Below are positions 32,994 to 46,008 of a DNA stretch of 64,000 bases, in pieces. The stretch's first letter is position 1, and the number at the start of each line of letters is the position of its first letter. This DNA is from Antennarius striatus (lineage: Eukaryota; Chordata; Actinopteri; Lophiiformes; Antennariidae). The translations under genes and the position numbers were made by a program. The notes under the pieces were generated by a model. That model made no database searches and was not told the DNA's origin. It saw only the letters and a program-made list of their open reading frames with translations. The DNA is taken from the NCBI RefSeq assembly GCF_040054535.1, contig NC_090796.1, positions 13,481,501-13,545,500 of the forward strand, written 5' to 3'.

Positions 32994-35915
32994 GACACCT
33001 TACTCCAGAAAAGAAGAAGAGGAAAGGTAAAACATCAATATGGAGGAAATCTCCACCCTTTTTTATAGTACATGTAGGATTAATGTCCACAGAAAGCCTC
33101 CTGAGTGACTTATAATGTCATCACAAATGTTTAAATGGCCAATAAAAGGTTCTTCTTGTGCTATCTGTTTGGATACGAGTCCACAGTCCACATAATTTTA
33201 CTACTTTAAAGTTCAGGAATGTATGCCTGTAAGGTTTTCCACATAGTTTTAAAAATATATATATTATTATTATTATTTAAATTGGCTCATGCTGTATGAT
33301 GAAAGGGTGTCAGGAGCAGCAGATTAGAAATTATACCTAAACAGGAAAATCATATTTGTGTTAATTTCCCTCAAACTGATAACAAACACGTGATGAAGAT
33401 TCGGTCAAAGAATTAGTTGGTATCTCTTAATTTACTTAATTTGAACAACATCATTCTAATGACGTCACCCCCGTGTCTGCCGTGCCGTGGGGTATGTAAG
33501 CGTTCACGCAGGCGTGCAATTCAATAATGTGTGTACCTAACAAAATAATTTAATGCATAATTAATACATGGATTATTTACATACTGGACAAACATACCAA
33601 TAAAAAAACAAAAACAAACAAACAAAACGGTACCTACTGACAGATAAAAGACAAAGATGATCAAACACAGTAAACAGAAATAAACGTTTGGCATGAACGC
33701 TGACGCTTCCGCGTCACGCATGTAGACCCCGATCATGTGACGTCATCACGCTCATGTCAACAGGTGCGACTTTTCACAGTCACATGATAACCTCGTACGA
33801 AACAGGAAATTAGGCAGCGTCTAACTTTCCAAGCATTTTAGAAATAATAGAAATTAAAATGTTAATCAAAAGGTTCTAAAGGTTATTTGTGTGAATGAAT
33901 TTATTATTTTAACTGTTAAGACATTTTGACAGAACAGTATAATTGTTAGATCGTCTAGTTTCCAGTCAAAAAACATTTTAGTTGATTTAAAGGGGTCCTA
34001 TTATGACAAGCCTTGCATTACCTGTCGGGCTTGTTTCATGTGTTGTTGTACTTTTACGGAAGAATTCAACACGCACTACTTCAAACGTGAATCAAAATGA
34101 AGACTTACCTCTAAACTGGACTCAGATTATTCACCGCTTCAAGTGAGATTGGGGTTCTGAAGCGCTAAACCGGCGGATTATTCATTGTTTGGGTTCGGAG
34201 GAGTTCTGACTCCGTAGAGCCGACGCGTTTTCTGCAGAAACAAAACCGAGTGGGAGGAACACTTCCTTCTTTCTTAAGCAACAGATAGTGCTGCAGATCA
34301 CATGTGCACTGATCTACTCACCGTATCACACACACATGCACGCCCTCACACACACTTAACACGATTAGATTAGCCTCTTTTGATCCTAGAAACTACATCA
34401 TGGCAAAATGAATTTATGGGGTCAGTGCCCCCCCAGTGCTGAGTTTAGAACAAAGTGCATCCTATTTTACAGGAAAGGCAATTTCTTCTTGAAATTGCTC
34501 TGGTCTGACTTTTATAATTTGTTTTGTATCTTTCAACTCCAAGAGAATACAGTATGACTTCAAACTTTATCCTGTTACATTCATGAGCACATTTAAATTA
34601 AAATAAGTTGTACAAAGCGTGGTATTGATGTATGTGGTGTGGTTTAAGTCGAACAAAGTACACTGGAGATGTGCAAATAGTTTATTGGTGGATTGACAGA
34701 AGGGTATTCAATGTATACAGAGGAATTTGACAAGCATATAGTTAGTAGATATACTGAGAATGATTTTTAAGAGAATGTTTCTTTAAAACATGAACAGTTT
34801 AAACTAAGAAAACATGGTTCAACCATACCAACACACTCCCTGGATAAATAATAAAAATGAACAGAGACGTACGTTAACTTAAATTTGAACACTCACCCCA
34901 CACATGTAAAATCACGACACTTAAGTAAACTAAGAATCATCTTTCTGAAAGGCAATGTAATGTGATATATTTTCAATATACTTGGTTCCACTATGAGACT
35001 GAGGAATGTGCTGTTAAAGACGTCACACCTTGAATTTACGACAAACAACTGTTGCTATAGGTTTTTTTTTTTTTGAGAGGGGGGGGGGGTTGTGGTTCGA
35101 TGAGGATGTTTGAAAATGCAGGCAGGTGGGGGTTTTTTTTTCTTCAAATGATGCAAAAAAAAAAAAGCACACCATATTCCACTGTGACTGTGCTAAGACC
35201 ACAAGAACATCACTCATCTCTAAAGCCTCTACCTGACATGCAGGTGTCTCCTAAAAAGCGGTAGAAAACATCCGAGCCTGAACAGCGATCCGTTCTTAAA
35301 TGTTCTGTATACATTCTACAGGTCGACGTTTAAAATAACAGTACTCTGATAAAGAAAAGATTGCATTGTTTAGGCAGATTTCACTAAGACAATTAAGAAA
35401 GTCTTTCTCACTACTGCATTGCGGACCCTTAACACCGAGAATATTCACGTAGCTTCAGTAGAATCATCTTAAATGCGAGCCGGCTTGTCAGATCATTTTT
35501 TTAATGCTCTATCGATGAGAAGGCTGAAGCCGACAAAGTATTTTTCAGCGCAGAGGGAGCAGCTACAGCAGCCACACAAACACAAAGATAAAGAGCTGAG
35601 GTGCACACTTTTGTCCCGTGAAATACGGTCTGTGCACCTTTTGAGCAACACTTTCAGCTCAACAAGGCTGATAATAAATTACAAGTATGGAGATGTGCTA
35701 ACGACGTCAAAAAGTTGGCGATAAATGACAATAAAAGGCGAGAGGAGACTTTTCTCTCTCATTAACCACGTTAAAGTAAAATAATTTTGTAATCACCTAT
35801 GTTCTAACCCAAACCAACTATAAATCCTTCGCAAAGTGGATAACATTTTTTCCTCTTTTGAAACAATTATAAATAAAACTGGACATTGGTGGTTTTCTCC
35901 GATGGCGCCCCTCCC
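32994..35915. other. tmem106a promoter region and nbr1 3' UTR
   Basis: The left part is probably tmem106a 5' intron and promoter: an acceptor-like tract ends 9 bp before its ATG, and a donor-like TAG|GTACCG (minus strand) lies near 33.63 kb. CRE palindromes occur at 33460-33467 and 33738-33745. A stretch near 34.0-34.4 kb looks like a dispersed repeat (AAAGGGGTCCTATTATGA at its left edge), but I cannot name it. From about 34.7 to 35.9 kb is probably the nbr1 3' UTR, with a minus-strand AATAAA near 34.68 kb. Confidence 0.45.
33738..33745. promoter_or_regulatory. tmem106a: CRE palindrome upstream of tmem106a
   Basis: A perfect TGACGTCA within ATCATGTGACGTCATCACG, about 100 bp upstream of the probable donor of the tmem106a UTR exon. 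A second perfect copy lies at 33460-33467. Confidence 0.45.
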
Positions 35916-38900
35916 TCAGCGCTGAGTGTTGTCGGCTTTGTTCTGGCTGTCTTCGGCCATCTGCACCAGCTCGTTGACGGTGTGCAGCAGGCTGTAGCCG
36001 TGCTTCCTCAGCAGACGCTGGTTGAGCCGCTGGTCTCTGAAGCCCATTTCCAGCAGCATTGCCATCATAGAAGGGTCCTGTCGGGTGGCTGGATCAATGC
36101 CTCGCTGGAAGGGGGAGGGGAGGGTTTTTTTAGGACAATTTTTCTAAATCTCCAAAACGAGTCAAACTGGTTCAACACTTGAGGAAGTTATCAAAAAAAT
36201 CTCCTCAGATTACACAAGCGAAATTCCTTCTATCTACAGTAGAATGAATATACTGCGAATATCTACAGGAGACAGCAGTAGCTCAGTCCACTAAGTCTTG
36301 GCTTGGGAACCAGAAGGTGGCCAGTTAAAGCCCACTGGTAGCTGGAGAGGTGCCAGTTGACCTGAGTACTGCTGAGGTGCCTTTGTGCAAGGCACCAACC
36401 CCCAACTACCCCCGCTCGCTGGGCGCTATGTGGCCACCCGTCACTAAAACATGACCAACACTGTTTTCATTTTGAATTAATGAGCGTCATGACTGAAGAG
36501 TTATTAATTCAAGTGTTTTCAATTAATTAATCTCTTCATCATTTTGAATACACAAATGGTTTATAGAGAACACATTAAGTATGTAATATATTGTTAATTA
36601 ACTTGCAGAATCTGCCAGACGGCTATTTATAACTTTCTTTTCTGACACACATAAGCATTGACTGAATCATTAACTGCTGGCTGCTGTGTGGTAGAAAACA
36701 AAGTTAATTTGTCGTTACTGAACTCCCTACAACTAAACACACAAACTGTACAACCAAAAACTTCCCCATACTGGTTTATTTTTCTATTTTCTTCTAATAT
36801 TTACTGTTTATAGCTCTTATGAGGGCAATGCACACTGGAAATGAGACCTTTCTCTATATCATTATTTCTGATAGTGAAGATAAAATACAGGAAATGGGAG
36901 TGAGGGGCTCGACATGTGGCAGAGGCTGCTGTGTGATGTACCTGAATCGAGCAATTTGGTCCAGTGAAGAGAGCTTTATAAGCAGACGCTGCGACAGAAA
37001 GCGCCCCTTTGACCAGTCCTTCCGTGATTCCTCCTTGGGCCCTAAAGAAGATGTGGTAACATGGAGTTACATAACAGTACTGCGATGGTAACGGTGTGTT
37101 CCAGACACAGGAAAACATATAGATGTGCAGTTTCTTTTTTCATGACTAGGACTGTCACAATAAAGCAAGCTAAGAGGTGCATCACACTCCTGCTATATGG
37201 TTATACTGAACATTGTCAGAGCAGATTGTTATGTAAAGCTTACGCTTGATATTTTTACTCAATTACTTGACAAATGTTCATAAAGCATTTTGCATGTTGC
37301 ACCTTGGCTGCAGAGCATTGCTGGGTCTGGGGTTGTACGTCTCGAAGGCACTGGATGCTGAGCCTGCTGATCTTGACAAACCAGATGACACTGCAGAGAA
37401 AATAAAAAAGGAAATAACAACACACGGCACTCACGCATCGCTCTAGAGGAGGAAGAGGACATCTTTCTAAGGCCATAACCTCTAAAAGCTTGTGTGCCAG
37501 CTCACTTCCAGCACCCCTCAAAAGGAGGAAACTCCTCAAAATAGTCAGTCATGTCAAGACAGTCTCACGGAAGGTCTTGATGCAACACAAGTGTAACAAC
37601 TGAAGCTGAAACTATGGCTGAAGATGCTAGAACTGTAAATATCGTGTGTGTAATGCCTTTGAGCTGAGAAACTGCAATGTAATTATATTCAATGTTTGAA
37701 ATAGTAAAACTCACAATTCAAGTGGACCCTTGGCTGGTTTGGCTCATACAGTTCACAGGCTGGCGGGCTGGGGTCCTCAGCCAGGTACAGAGCCTCAGAC
37801 CTGAAATACACAGAAAACCCTTAAGAAATATCCTTTTATTTTACACAATTTAAACAAGACGGACAAAAACTCACAACACAAAGTATTTATAAAATATATC
37901 GTAAATTTGTTTTATAGATGCTTGAAGATTCTGGAACAGAGGTGTCACCATTTTCATCCATCTTACCTCGGTGAGTAGAGGGTCGGCGGAGGAAGCAGGG
38001 GGTCCGGCAGCACGGGAGGCGGAACTACCTCAGGGGTTAGTGTCATGGCGTCAAGGGTTTGAGAGGCACACAACATCTGGTTTACGCTGCTGTGGATGGG
38101 AGGGACGGGTGGGTGCCTCGTGTTCACTGACAAATCCTCCGCAGTGACCTCCTCTGTCCTCTCCTGCCTCTCTCTCAGTGTTGCTACCACGCCTGATTCA
38201 GAGGTGGTGTCCTCCTCCTTCTCCTCGTCCTCCACCCCCTCCTCCTCTTCCTGCTGTGCATGTGGATTGGCTGCGGTCACAGCAGCAGTGTCTGCCTGTG
38301 AAATGGCAGAACTGTAGATGGACTCGCCAAGAGGCCGGCTGGTATCGAAGCAGTCTGGGAGGACGATGAGGTAATCATCGCAGGAGGACACTGATGACGT
38401 CTGGCTGCTAACCTGAGAAACAGGAAAATGGGACGGTCTTAGTCGTATAACAACTAAAGTCACCTGACCTCATTACACCAACGATATATGTTATGTTTGT
38501 CCTTTAAAACAAAACACAAATCTAAAAAGTTCAAACCTCACCTCCTCCCAGTCTTCTCCTTTAGTTCCAGCCTCGTCTTTCTCTTGACGGTCCCTAATGT
38601 CATCCAAGCCCAAGACCTCGTCCTCCTCATTCCCACCATGTGAACCGTTACGCAGAGTTTCATTCTCTTCCAGCAGCACTACTTAGAAAAAAACAAGAAA
38701 ATGAGAATCTAAAGATTTAAAGTGAGGCCTCATACTGAATACTGAAGTTATGATGGGGAAAGGATTTATGTTTTCATCTTTTTCTGAATAAGACAGCCTT
38801 TGAATAAAATGTGAACTGACAAGAATAAAATCCAGGAAGTCGTTGTCTAACCTGGCTTTGTTTCCTGTTCGTGGGGGATCTGGTGGAGGCCTGTGTTGGG

Positions 38901-41900
38901 AAGCTGCACTGAAGTCTCAAGTCTAACAGCACAGAGTTCTTCATTTCCTTCTTTCACTGCCCGAGTCTCTGCAGCTTTCTCAATGCAGAAGTTGGGACCC
39001 CGGGAAACAACTGTGCAGATTTAATGGAATTAAGAAAAACAATGAGAAACTCATCATTAAAGAACCTTTAAACAAAACGAAAAAATATACTGTAATACTG
39101 TTCAATGATATTGGCATCGCATGATCACCCTGTGGCTTGTGGCTGCTGTGCTGGGCTCTGCGTATGGGTCTGTGATCAGGGGCCTCCTCCAAGGTGAGGG
39201 AGCGGATGAGTGTTTCACAAAGGAACTGAGCTCCACTGATCTCTTCCTCCCTGTCGTCCTCTTGGGACACAGGCTCCAGCAGCTCCTTCTGCTGCCTTAC
39301 TTTCATACCTAGTAAGTATTAGTAAAATAGATGCAGTCTTACTGGGGAGTGTACTATATTTGTAGCGGCAGAATAGCTGAGCCAAACTCAGGGGATATCA
39401 CATGAGGTAATTTTACACAGCTCCAACTAAGCCATAATTAACTCTTTTTCTACGTACTGTATGTTTAAGTAGTTGTGATGTGGCTCGTTGAACCCTGACC
39501 TACACAAATCAAATTTAGCCTAAGACACCTTTTCCTTATTAAATTTATCATTACAATAATAATATCGTGATTTTATTCGTCCCTCGTAGGGGAAATTAGT
39601 TTTCCACCCTAGATAATTACCACATGCGTATATACATGAGGCCTGAAACACACACACACACACAAGAGGCCTTTAGGCATGCAGGGAGGTAGAGTGGCGG
39701 GCTGCTACCTCATGGGGCCCCCCTATAAGCAACTTGTAAGGGGACGATGCCTTGCTCAAGGGCACCTCAGCAGTGCTCAGGAGGTGAACTGGCACCTCTC
39801 CACTTCCAGTTTAAACTCCAACCTTTTGGCTCACATGGGTCTTGAACCGGCCACCCTCCGGTCCTCGGCCCAACACTTAGCTACTGCCGCCCCATGTTAT
39901 GCCAAAATACCATGAAAGGAAGCAGTGGGAGTCTTACCAAACAGTTTTCTAACCCCTTTGACCTCTGTGTTCTCTTTTATCTGTGAACTGATGGCCTTCT
40001 CCATCACTGATGTCTCGTGAGGCAGAGGGGATATGCAGGGTGTCAAATCTGAAAGTTATTCAGGGCAAAACAACATTTTACCCACTAAAACCTTTCTATT
40101 AAAACTAAAACAAGTGCAGCCATTCTCTATCCTACGGAATAATTGTCTCTTAGTTCTTTATGAATCGACTTCTCCAACATGTAAAGTGTGATGTGCTGCT
40201 TACCCACAGGGGTGTTGTTTGGAACCTTCTCCAACTCTTGCACAATATTTATATCCAACAACTCAAATGAGAGTAGATCCTAAAATAACAGAAGTACAGA
40301 GAGAGAGTAAATCCTGTTGCACTCATCTATTACTGGTGAAATGGTTTTGGTCATTCCTTCTATACCTGTGCAGTCAGCAGCTCAACTGAGGGAAAGTAGT
40401 AGTCTTCATGGATCAGGTCTACAGACAAGCCATGACCACTGTTCTTGGCCCAGGTCTCCTTCTCCACTAGTCTGGAAGCCTCCTTCTGAAGCAGACAGGA
40501 GAATGGAGTCATTAGTGTCGCTACAGGGTGCATTCGAAAGAAACCCTTTGTGTTGTTTATCTGACAGTTAATATTTTAACAAGTTCAGTGTCCTTAAGGC
40601 TTCCAGGATTATTCAAGAGTATCTGGTTCTTCAAATTGTGTCTGTTTACAGATATATTAGTTACATTTTTAAACTGGAAAGATGACTAACACACACTGAC
40701 TTAAACTTACATGTTCAGGTTGAACCTAAAAGTAATTACAAATAGAACTCTGTACATTTTACAGCAAAATGTCCGAAGTGACTAATAACTTGACAAACTG
40801 TTGCAGTTAGATGGGATGGAGAACTTTTTTTCTACATTAAGTTGTGTTCATGTAGTTTTGTTTAGTGGTTTCCATCCAGGCCCCTTCAACAGTTCATCAG
40901 TTGAGTCTAAAGGGCCATTAAGTGACTGATGGGACGTTCTGCTACACACATCTTCTCAGTCATCGATTTTTGAGGTTATTTGCTTTTTTTTTTTCTTTTC
41001 ATTAAATTCTGACTAATTTCCCCTCAAAAAGTTACTTAATGAGAGAAAATTTGGAGTGTTTGGAAATAAAATCATTATTAACTGAAATTGTTTGTGTAAG
41101 TAACTAGTAACAATTATTTCGAACCACTAAACTTGCGCTGTTACAGGTAAGCTTATTCAATGTTTTCTTTTTAAAATCAGTCAGGCAACGTGTGAAAGAA
41201 ATGTATCACAGTAAAAACGATATTTTCCTTTTGATTATAGTAGAGTAGAAGTTTAAAGTGAATCAAAATGACTGAGAAATCAAGTACAAGTACTTAAAAA
41301 CTGAATATGGTTAGTGTGCTTCGTGACTCAGTTTTTACAAATATTAACAGAGTCTAGACGTATCAACAGCTGATGTTCTGCTGCACAGGGTGTCACTGAA
41401 GAACAGACTTGCCAGTCTTTTGTTTGGATGCCCCAGTGCGTTGCGGCTGTCGCCGTGCTCGACCACGATGCTGCACCAGACACGAGGGCCAAACTGACAG
41501 CCGCAGTGTGCCAGACGCCAGTGGGAGGTGTACGTCCCCTCCATCACAGGCGCGACAAAGGCCACACTGACCACTCCCACTTGTCCGGGCAGGAGCGAGG
41601 GGACCGGTACCTCCCGCCTCTCCCCCGACGCCAGGCCGAGATTCCCCCACATGAACGCTAACTGGGTGAACGTACACACAAACAAAAAAAAAAAACACAA
41701 AATAGAAATACACATGCGAAAAAGCACAAAGACAGATGCATGCAACCAAAGTCACACGGCAGAAAAAGAATACTCAGGTGAGGGATCCATACGCACCCAC
41801 ACATCCGAACAATGACAAAGACTAAGAAACTTAAAGCACAACTTAAATTTAACTGAATTGAAATAACAAAAACCTCAGACAAAGAGGGCATTAGTCGAAT

Positions 41901-44900
41901 TAGGCAGGGTAAGAAATCTTAGCTGAGTTAGTGGAAAAGAAGTAGGTAATGAGCTGAGTGGGGCTCAGTGTGGAAGTGAAGCGGAGGGGCAGAGAGAGAG
42001 TGGAGCCTGGCCTCTCGAAGGGTGAGAGAGGTACCTTAGTCTCTGAGGTCCAGCTGATAGTGCCCGAGTTCCTCATCTTCCAGTATTTGATGAACTTGGT
42101 ACCAGGCTCCAGACGGGTTCCGTCCGGCAGATTTTCATCCAGAAACAAGGCAGCCATAGTGGGCACCAAGGACGTGTGCGAGAGCCCGGGATCCCTAGTT
42201 TCAAGTGTACAGAGCATTGTTGAAAATAGCCCTGGTTTCTTTATAACACCCATCTCTTTGCTCTCTACGAATCAAAAAAGCAGGACCCCAGATTTTTTTG
42301 CAGCTCAAAAGCAATTTTTCTTAGAAAATCTATGAAGCAGCAGCAGCAGCAGCAGCAGCAGTTTTCACATTGAGGTAGTTCCAACATTTTCCACCACCCC
42401 AGAGCAGCCAGCGTTACACTCATACAGACTAGATTACAAAGATGGCATATTTTGATTTCTTGTCTTGGAAAAATGACTTTATTGCATCCATGCTGGGTTT
42501 GAGGTACCCAGCACTGTCGGACGCCCTTCCAAGGTGGCGCTTACTCTGGACTGGAGGCCTGGGGATCAGGGACCGGGGCAGGGATGGGACCTTGGGCTGG
42601 GGCTGGACCTGAGGCTGTATCTGAGGCAGCAGGGGGGGGCAGGGCTGGAACCTGGGTTGATGCGGAGGCTGTGTTTGTCAGGTTAGCTCTGCCTGAGGTA
42701 GAGGGCCCACTCCACTGTAGCCCCCTCTTCTCCAGTCTCAGTTTCTTCTTGATTTCCTTCACTTCAGCTCTTAGCTGCCTCCTTTCAGCTTTGAGGCGCT
42801 GTCGCTCGGCCTTGCGCACTGTCCTGTCTCCTCGCCTTGGGAACCTGGTTTGAAATGTCATCAGGAACACCTATTTGTTGACTATCAAACGTTTATTTTT
42901 CCAAAAACAAACACATACACACTCATAACTCCATATTTACAGTAAGGTAGCTGCTAAAACATTTTTGTCAATACTGCTTCGCATCTAATTATATTCATGT
43001 TTAGTTCCATTATCATAGAAGAAGCGAAAGCAAAAATGGCTAAGTAAAAATGTCTCAGTGTTTCCAGAAGCGGGAAGATTTATCCTCAGTTTCGGGGGTT
43101 TACCTAAACTCTCCCGACATTCCATGCTCAGGGATGGACAGAGGTGTCTTGGTTCTCACAAGGTTGTGGCTGGGGTCATGGCTATGTCTGCACAACTCAC
43201 ACAGGATGCAGGATGGGCATACACTAGCATGGACAGAACAAATACATCAGATAATAGACTCGAGTAAAAAATTGGTCATAAACAAAGAGAAAACTGACAG
43301 ACCCCAAAATTATGTGCTATATTTAAAAGTATTCATAACTGGAAATTAAAGCCTTTTGCATACATAAACCTCTTCCATAAACCTTTCCAGAGAAAAACAT
43401 GTCTTTTTATTACTGTAGGCAGCATGTCTACCTGCACTTGTAGGCCCCTTCTGACGTGAGTTTGTTGCAACTACTGCAGTTTGGGGTGTAGCCAAGGGAC
43501 CCACTTGAGGTGGAAGGGCCCGGTCTGGGTCCTATAGGTCCACCACTTGCCCCGCCGTCCTCACGCAGTCCATCAGATGATTTGTGGGTGCAACATTGGC
43601 CGGAAAAGTCACTGCACATCCTCTCCACTACCTCTTTCACCACTTCATCCTTGAACTACATAAAAAAAGCATATTTATTTGAGTAAAAGCCAAACACAAC
43701 TACCGTAATTTTGAAAAATTGATAATTAAATATAAAAGGTTAAGAGTAAGTAGGTTTTGGTTTTAAACTGATTGTTTGAAAAATTTATTGAAATCTTACC
43801 TTTTCCATATATGATCTGAACCACATGGGAGGTGGCTCATCCTCAGGTTTGTTCGCCTTGGGGTCCTTAATCGTGACCTACGTCAAAGTATATCAAACTT
43901 GCATTAAACCCATGTATTCGTAGTTCAATTTTCAGACTCTTTTGAGTTGAACCTGAGTTAAGTCACTAGACACAAGATACTGACGTGTGTTTAACAGTGA
44001 AAACTGACAAATCCTCTCAAATTGGAATGAGAGATTATTGTCTGACAACAAATACATCAACACTGCACGTGTGAGTGGATAAGGAAGAGGAAGTAGAGAA
44101 AAAAAAAAGTGAATCCATTTGGTTCCTTACAGCTTCTCTCTCCGGGGTGACCTGTGTGCCTTTGTCCACTGTTTTGACACGTGACGGATAAGGAGGAGCA
44201 GGGCGGAGATCTCCTTTCAGCTCCTTCACTTCAGTCTTCAGTGGGCCTCCACAGGCCTGTCCCTTCATCTTGTACACATTCATGTGCAACTGGTTCCCCT
44301 GCTTCTCAGCACTCTGCATACAAAATAAGAGTGTTTTACACAACAAGCATGACATTGCACAAAAAAGCAATTCCAATAAGTTGCACATAGTTGGAAATCC
44401 TGCAGAATTGCTACCTTCTGCATGGGGAAATAGCATAATATTCTTCACATTTCTAACTAGATGAATTCAATGATGAAGAAATACACAAAACAAAACCCAC
44501 ACAAACATAAAAGGCTTGATAGTGACTGTATTTGAAGGCATAGTCTGTGGGGGAACTTAGTGTAAAAATGTCATGAATGGATATCCATGATGTAGGTGGA
44601 TAGGGGTGTACAGACATAATGTCATTACAACTTGGAGAGTCAGGTTTGCACCTGGCAGCTTTGTTGTTTGCAGTTATGTCTGCTATGAAGACGTGCGACG
44701 ACACACTGTTTCACTGAACATAATCTGACCTACGATAAGCTTCCTCACAAATCTCTGAAGATTTTTTGATCAGTGCCTGAACTCAAAACTGTTGCAGCAA
44801 TCCATTTCTTTATCTCTACTTTAGCTTTTGGCAGTCTTTAAAAATAAATAGGAGCATTCTGCTACTGAGTGGGTGTAACTGCAATGACATCACCTCATGG

Positions 44901-46008
44901 TAACAAGACATACTGAGCCTCTCTTTGATAAAAATGACTGGAATGGTGTTACATTGGTAGGAGTGCGGTCACACAGTACCTGCTGTTTTCAAACGAAAAC
45001 AGGTTGACTCATGCAAGTAAAGGCACATACTTTTCAATCTACGTTGTCATGATTAACTTCCTATTTCTTATTTGTTTACCAAGTTTGCCCATATTCTGCA
45101 CCACTTCCTCTTTGATTAACAAAACGTGTGTTGTATGCTGCTAAAACACGCTTTTCTATTTTACAAAAATTCAGTTCCAGTACCTTGATGGCTTCTTCAT
45201 ATTCATCTGAAAAAACAAACAACAAAAAACAAATCAACAGCAAGTTGCTTGGACAATTGACTTGTATTCAATTAAAACCTCTACAATCTGTAGTTACAGT
45301 CGGTAGTTACTTGATTTCTACTTAAAATATATTGCAAAATTAGGATTAAGTATTTTTCTTACCTTGGCTGTTTATACAAATCTGAAATAAAGAGAGATAC
45401 GATTGAAATAAATCAGTAATTTTACACGTAACTAAATCCTGTAAGTTTGTGAGTATAACAAAGTCATACAGCTTTAATAGGATCGGGTGGATGTATTTAC
45501 ACTTTCTTACCTCTTCATTATCCTCATCGTAATACTTGACTTGAAAATGGTTGATCCCGAAAGATGCTTTGATCTGAAATTAAATTTGAATGAGTTTGGA
45601 TTCGAAACAGAGAAAAAATAACATTTTAGAACAGACACTTTTTTTTCCTCACACGTGTTATGATATCAAAGGCACAATGAGAATTAGCTCAACGGCTAGC
45701 GAATGTTAGACACGTTAGCAAGGAACCCTTCCCTTTGTACGCTGTAAATTAATTGGTAGCTTAAACAGACTATTTATACACACATTTTAGAGTAAATGTC
45801 GAATGTCCTTCAGGTGGTCTATTGTTTACGTGGTTAGGCCATGTCTGGGCCTGCTTTTCACCAAACTGCGCCAGCGTTTAGCCAACACGCTCTGCTAGCA
45901 GCTTACCCAGGCTTCAACGGATTCCCACTCCAATTTGTCCAAATCCTGCGCCAGAAACCTCTTTACGTTCCCCCGAAAATTCACTTTAATGGTCACAGGC
46001 AGCCCCAT
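35916..46008 (-). CDS. nbr1: NBR1 autophagy cargo receptor
   Basis: A selective-autophagy receptor that binds ubiquitinated cargo, p62/SQSTM1 and LC3/GABARAP in the cytosol. The first exon is 45907-46008; later exons end at the UBA exon 35916-36104, about 1,075 codons in all. Domains in order: PB1 (VTIKVNF, acidic YYDEDNEE; exons to 44.13 kb), ZZ zinc finger (CSSCNK, then CPSCILCELCRHSHDPSHN, 43.10-43.66 kb), a basic coiled coil (42.7-42.84 kb), the FW/NBR1 domain (FLDENLPDGTRLEPGTKFIK to THWRL-like, FGPRVWCSI, 42.19-41.4 kb), SVELLTAQ and DLLSFELLDINIVQELEKVP, the LIR (CDDYLIVLPDCFDTSRPLGE, core YLIV; human YIIL), an amphipathic J region (EGLVKGALSVAASAYKALF) and the UBA (MLLEMGFRDQRLNQRLLRKHGY). 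Every exon phase fits except the exon ending near 41.4 kb, whose donor I could not settle. Two SINEs sit in introns. Confidence 0.95.
36105..36941 (-). other. nbr1: nbr1 last intron
   Basis: About 840 bp between the J-region exon (36942-37041) and the UBA exon. It holds a plus-oriented SINE copy. No other gene is seen. Confidence 0.8.
36271..36436 (+). mobile_element. tRNA-derived SINE, copy 1
   Basis: The head resembles a tRNA: an A-box (TAGCTCAGTCC) and a decayed B-box (GGCCAGTTAAAGCCC). The body GGAGAGGTGCCAGTT, CTGCTGAGGTGCC and GCAAGGCACCAACCCCCAAC is shared with the second copy. The family name is not assigned. It lies opposite to nbr1 transcription. Confidence 0.75.
39712..39891 (-). 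mobile_element. tRNA-derived SINE, copy 2
   Basis: On the minus strand it starts GGCAGTAGCTAAGTGTTGG (A-box) and has an intact B-box (GGTTCAAGACC), then the same body blocks as copy 1 (GGAGAGGTGCCAGTT, CTGCTGAGGTGCC, GAGCAAGGCA). It lies in the nbr1 intron between exons 39129-39308 and 39938-40048, in the direction of transcription. An adjacent (CA)n tract lies at 39.65 kb. Confidence 0.8.
40486..41396 (-). other. nbr1: nbr1 intron with unresolved splicing
   Basis: The exon before it ends somewhere near 41.4 kb and the exon after it is 40366-40485, in phase 0. No donor near 41.4 kb gives phase 0 with good consensus, so a further exon may lie in this stretch. One candidate is a 15-base exon at 40711-40725, with the acceptor tacttttag and the donor GTAAGT. 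Confidence 0.4.
44314..45183 (-). other. nbr1: nbr1 intron 4
   Basis: An intron within the PB1-coding part. Nothing else is recognised in it. It contains no array, SINE or convincing RNA gene. Confidence 0.75.

Noticed and set aside
42337-42361. Second CAG run
   Set aside because: It lies in an nbr1 intron and is not coding.
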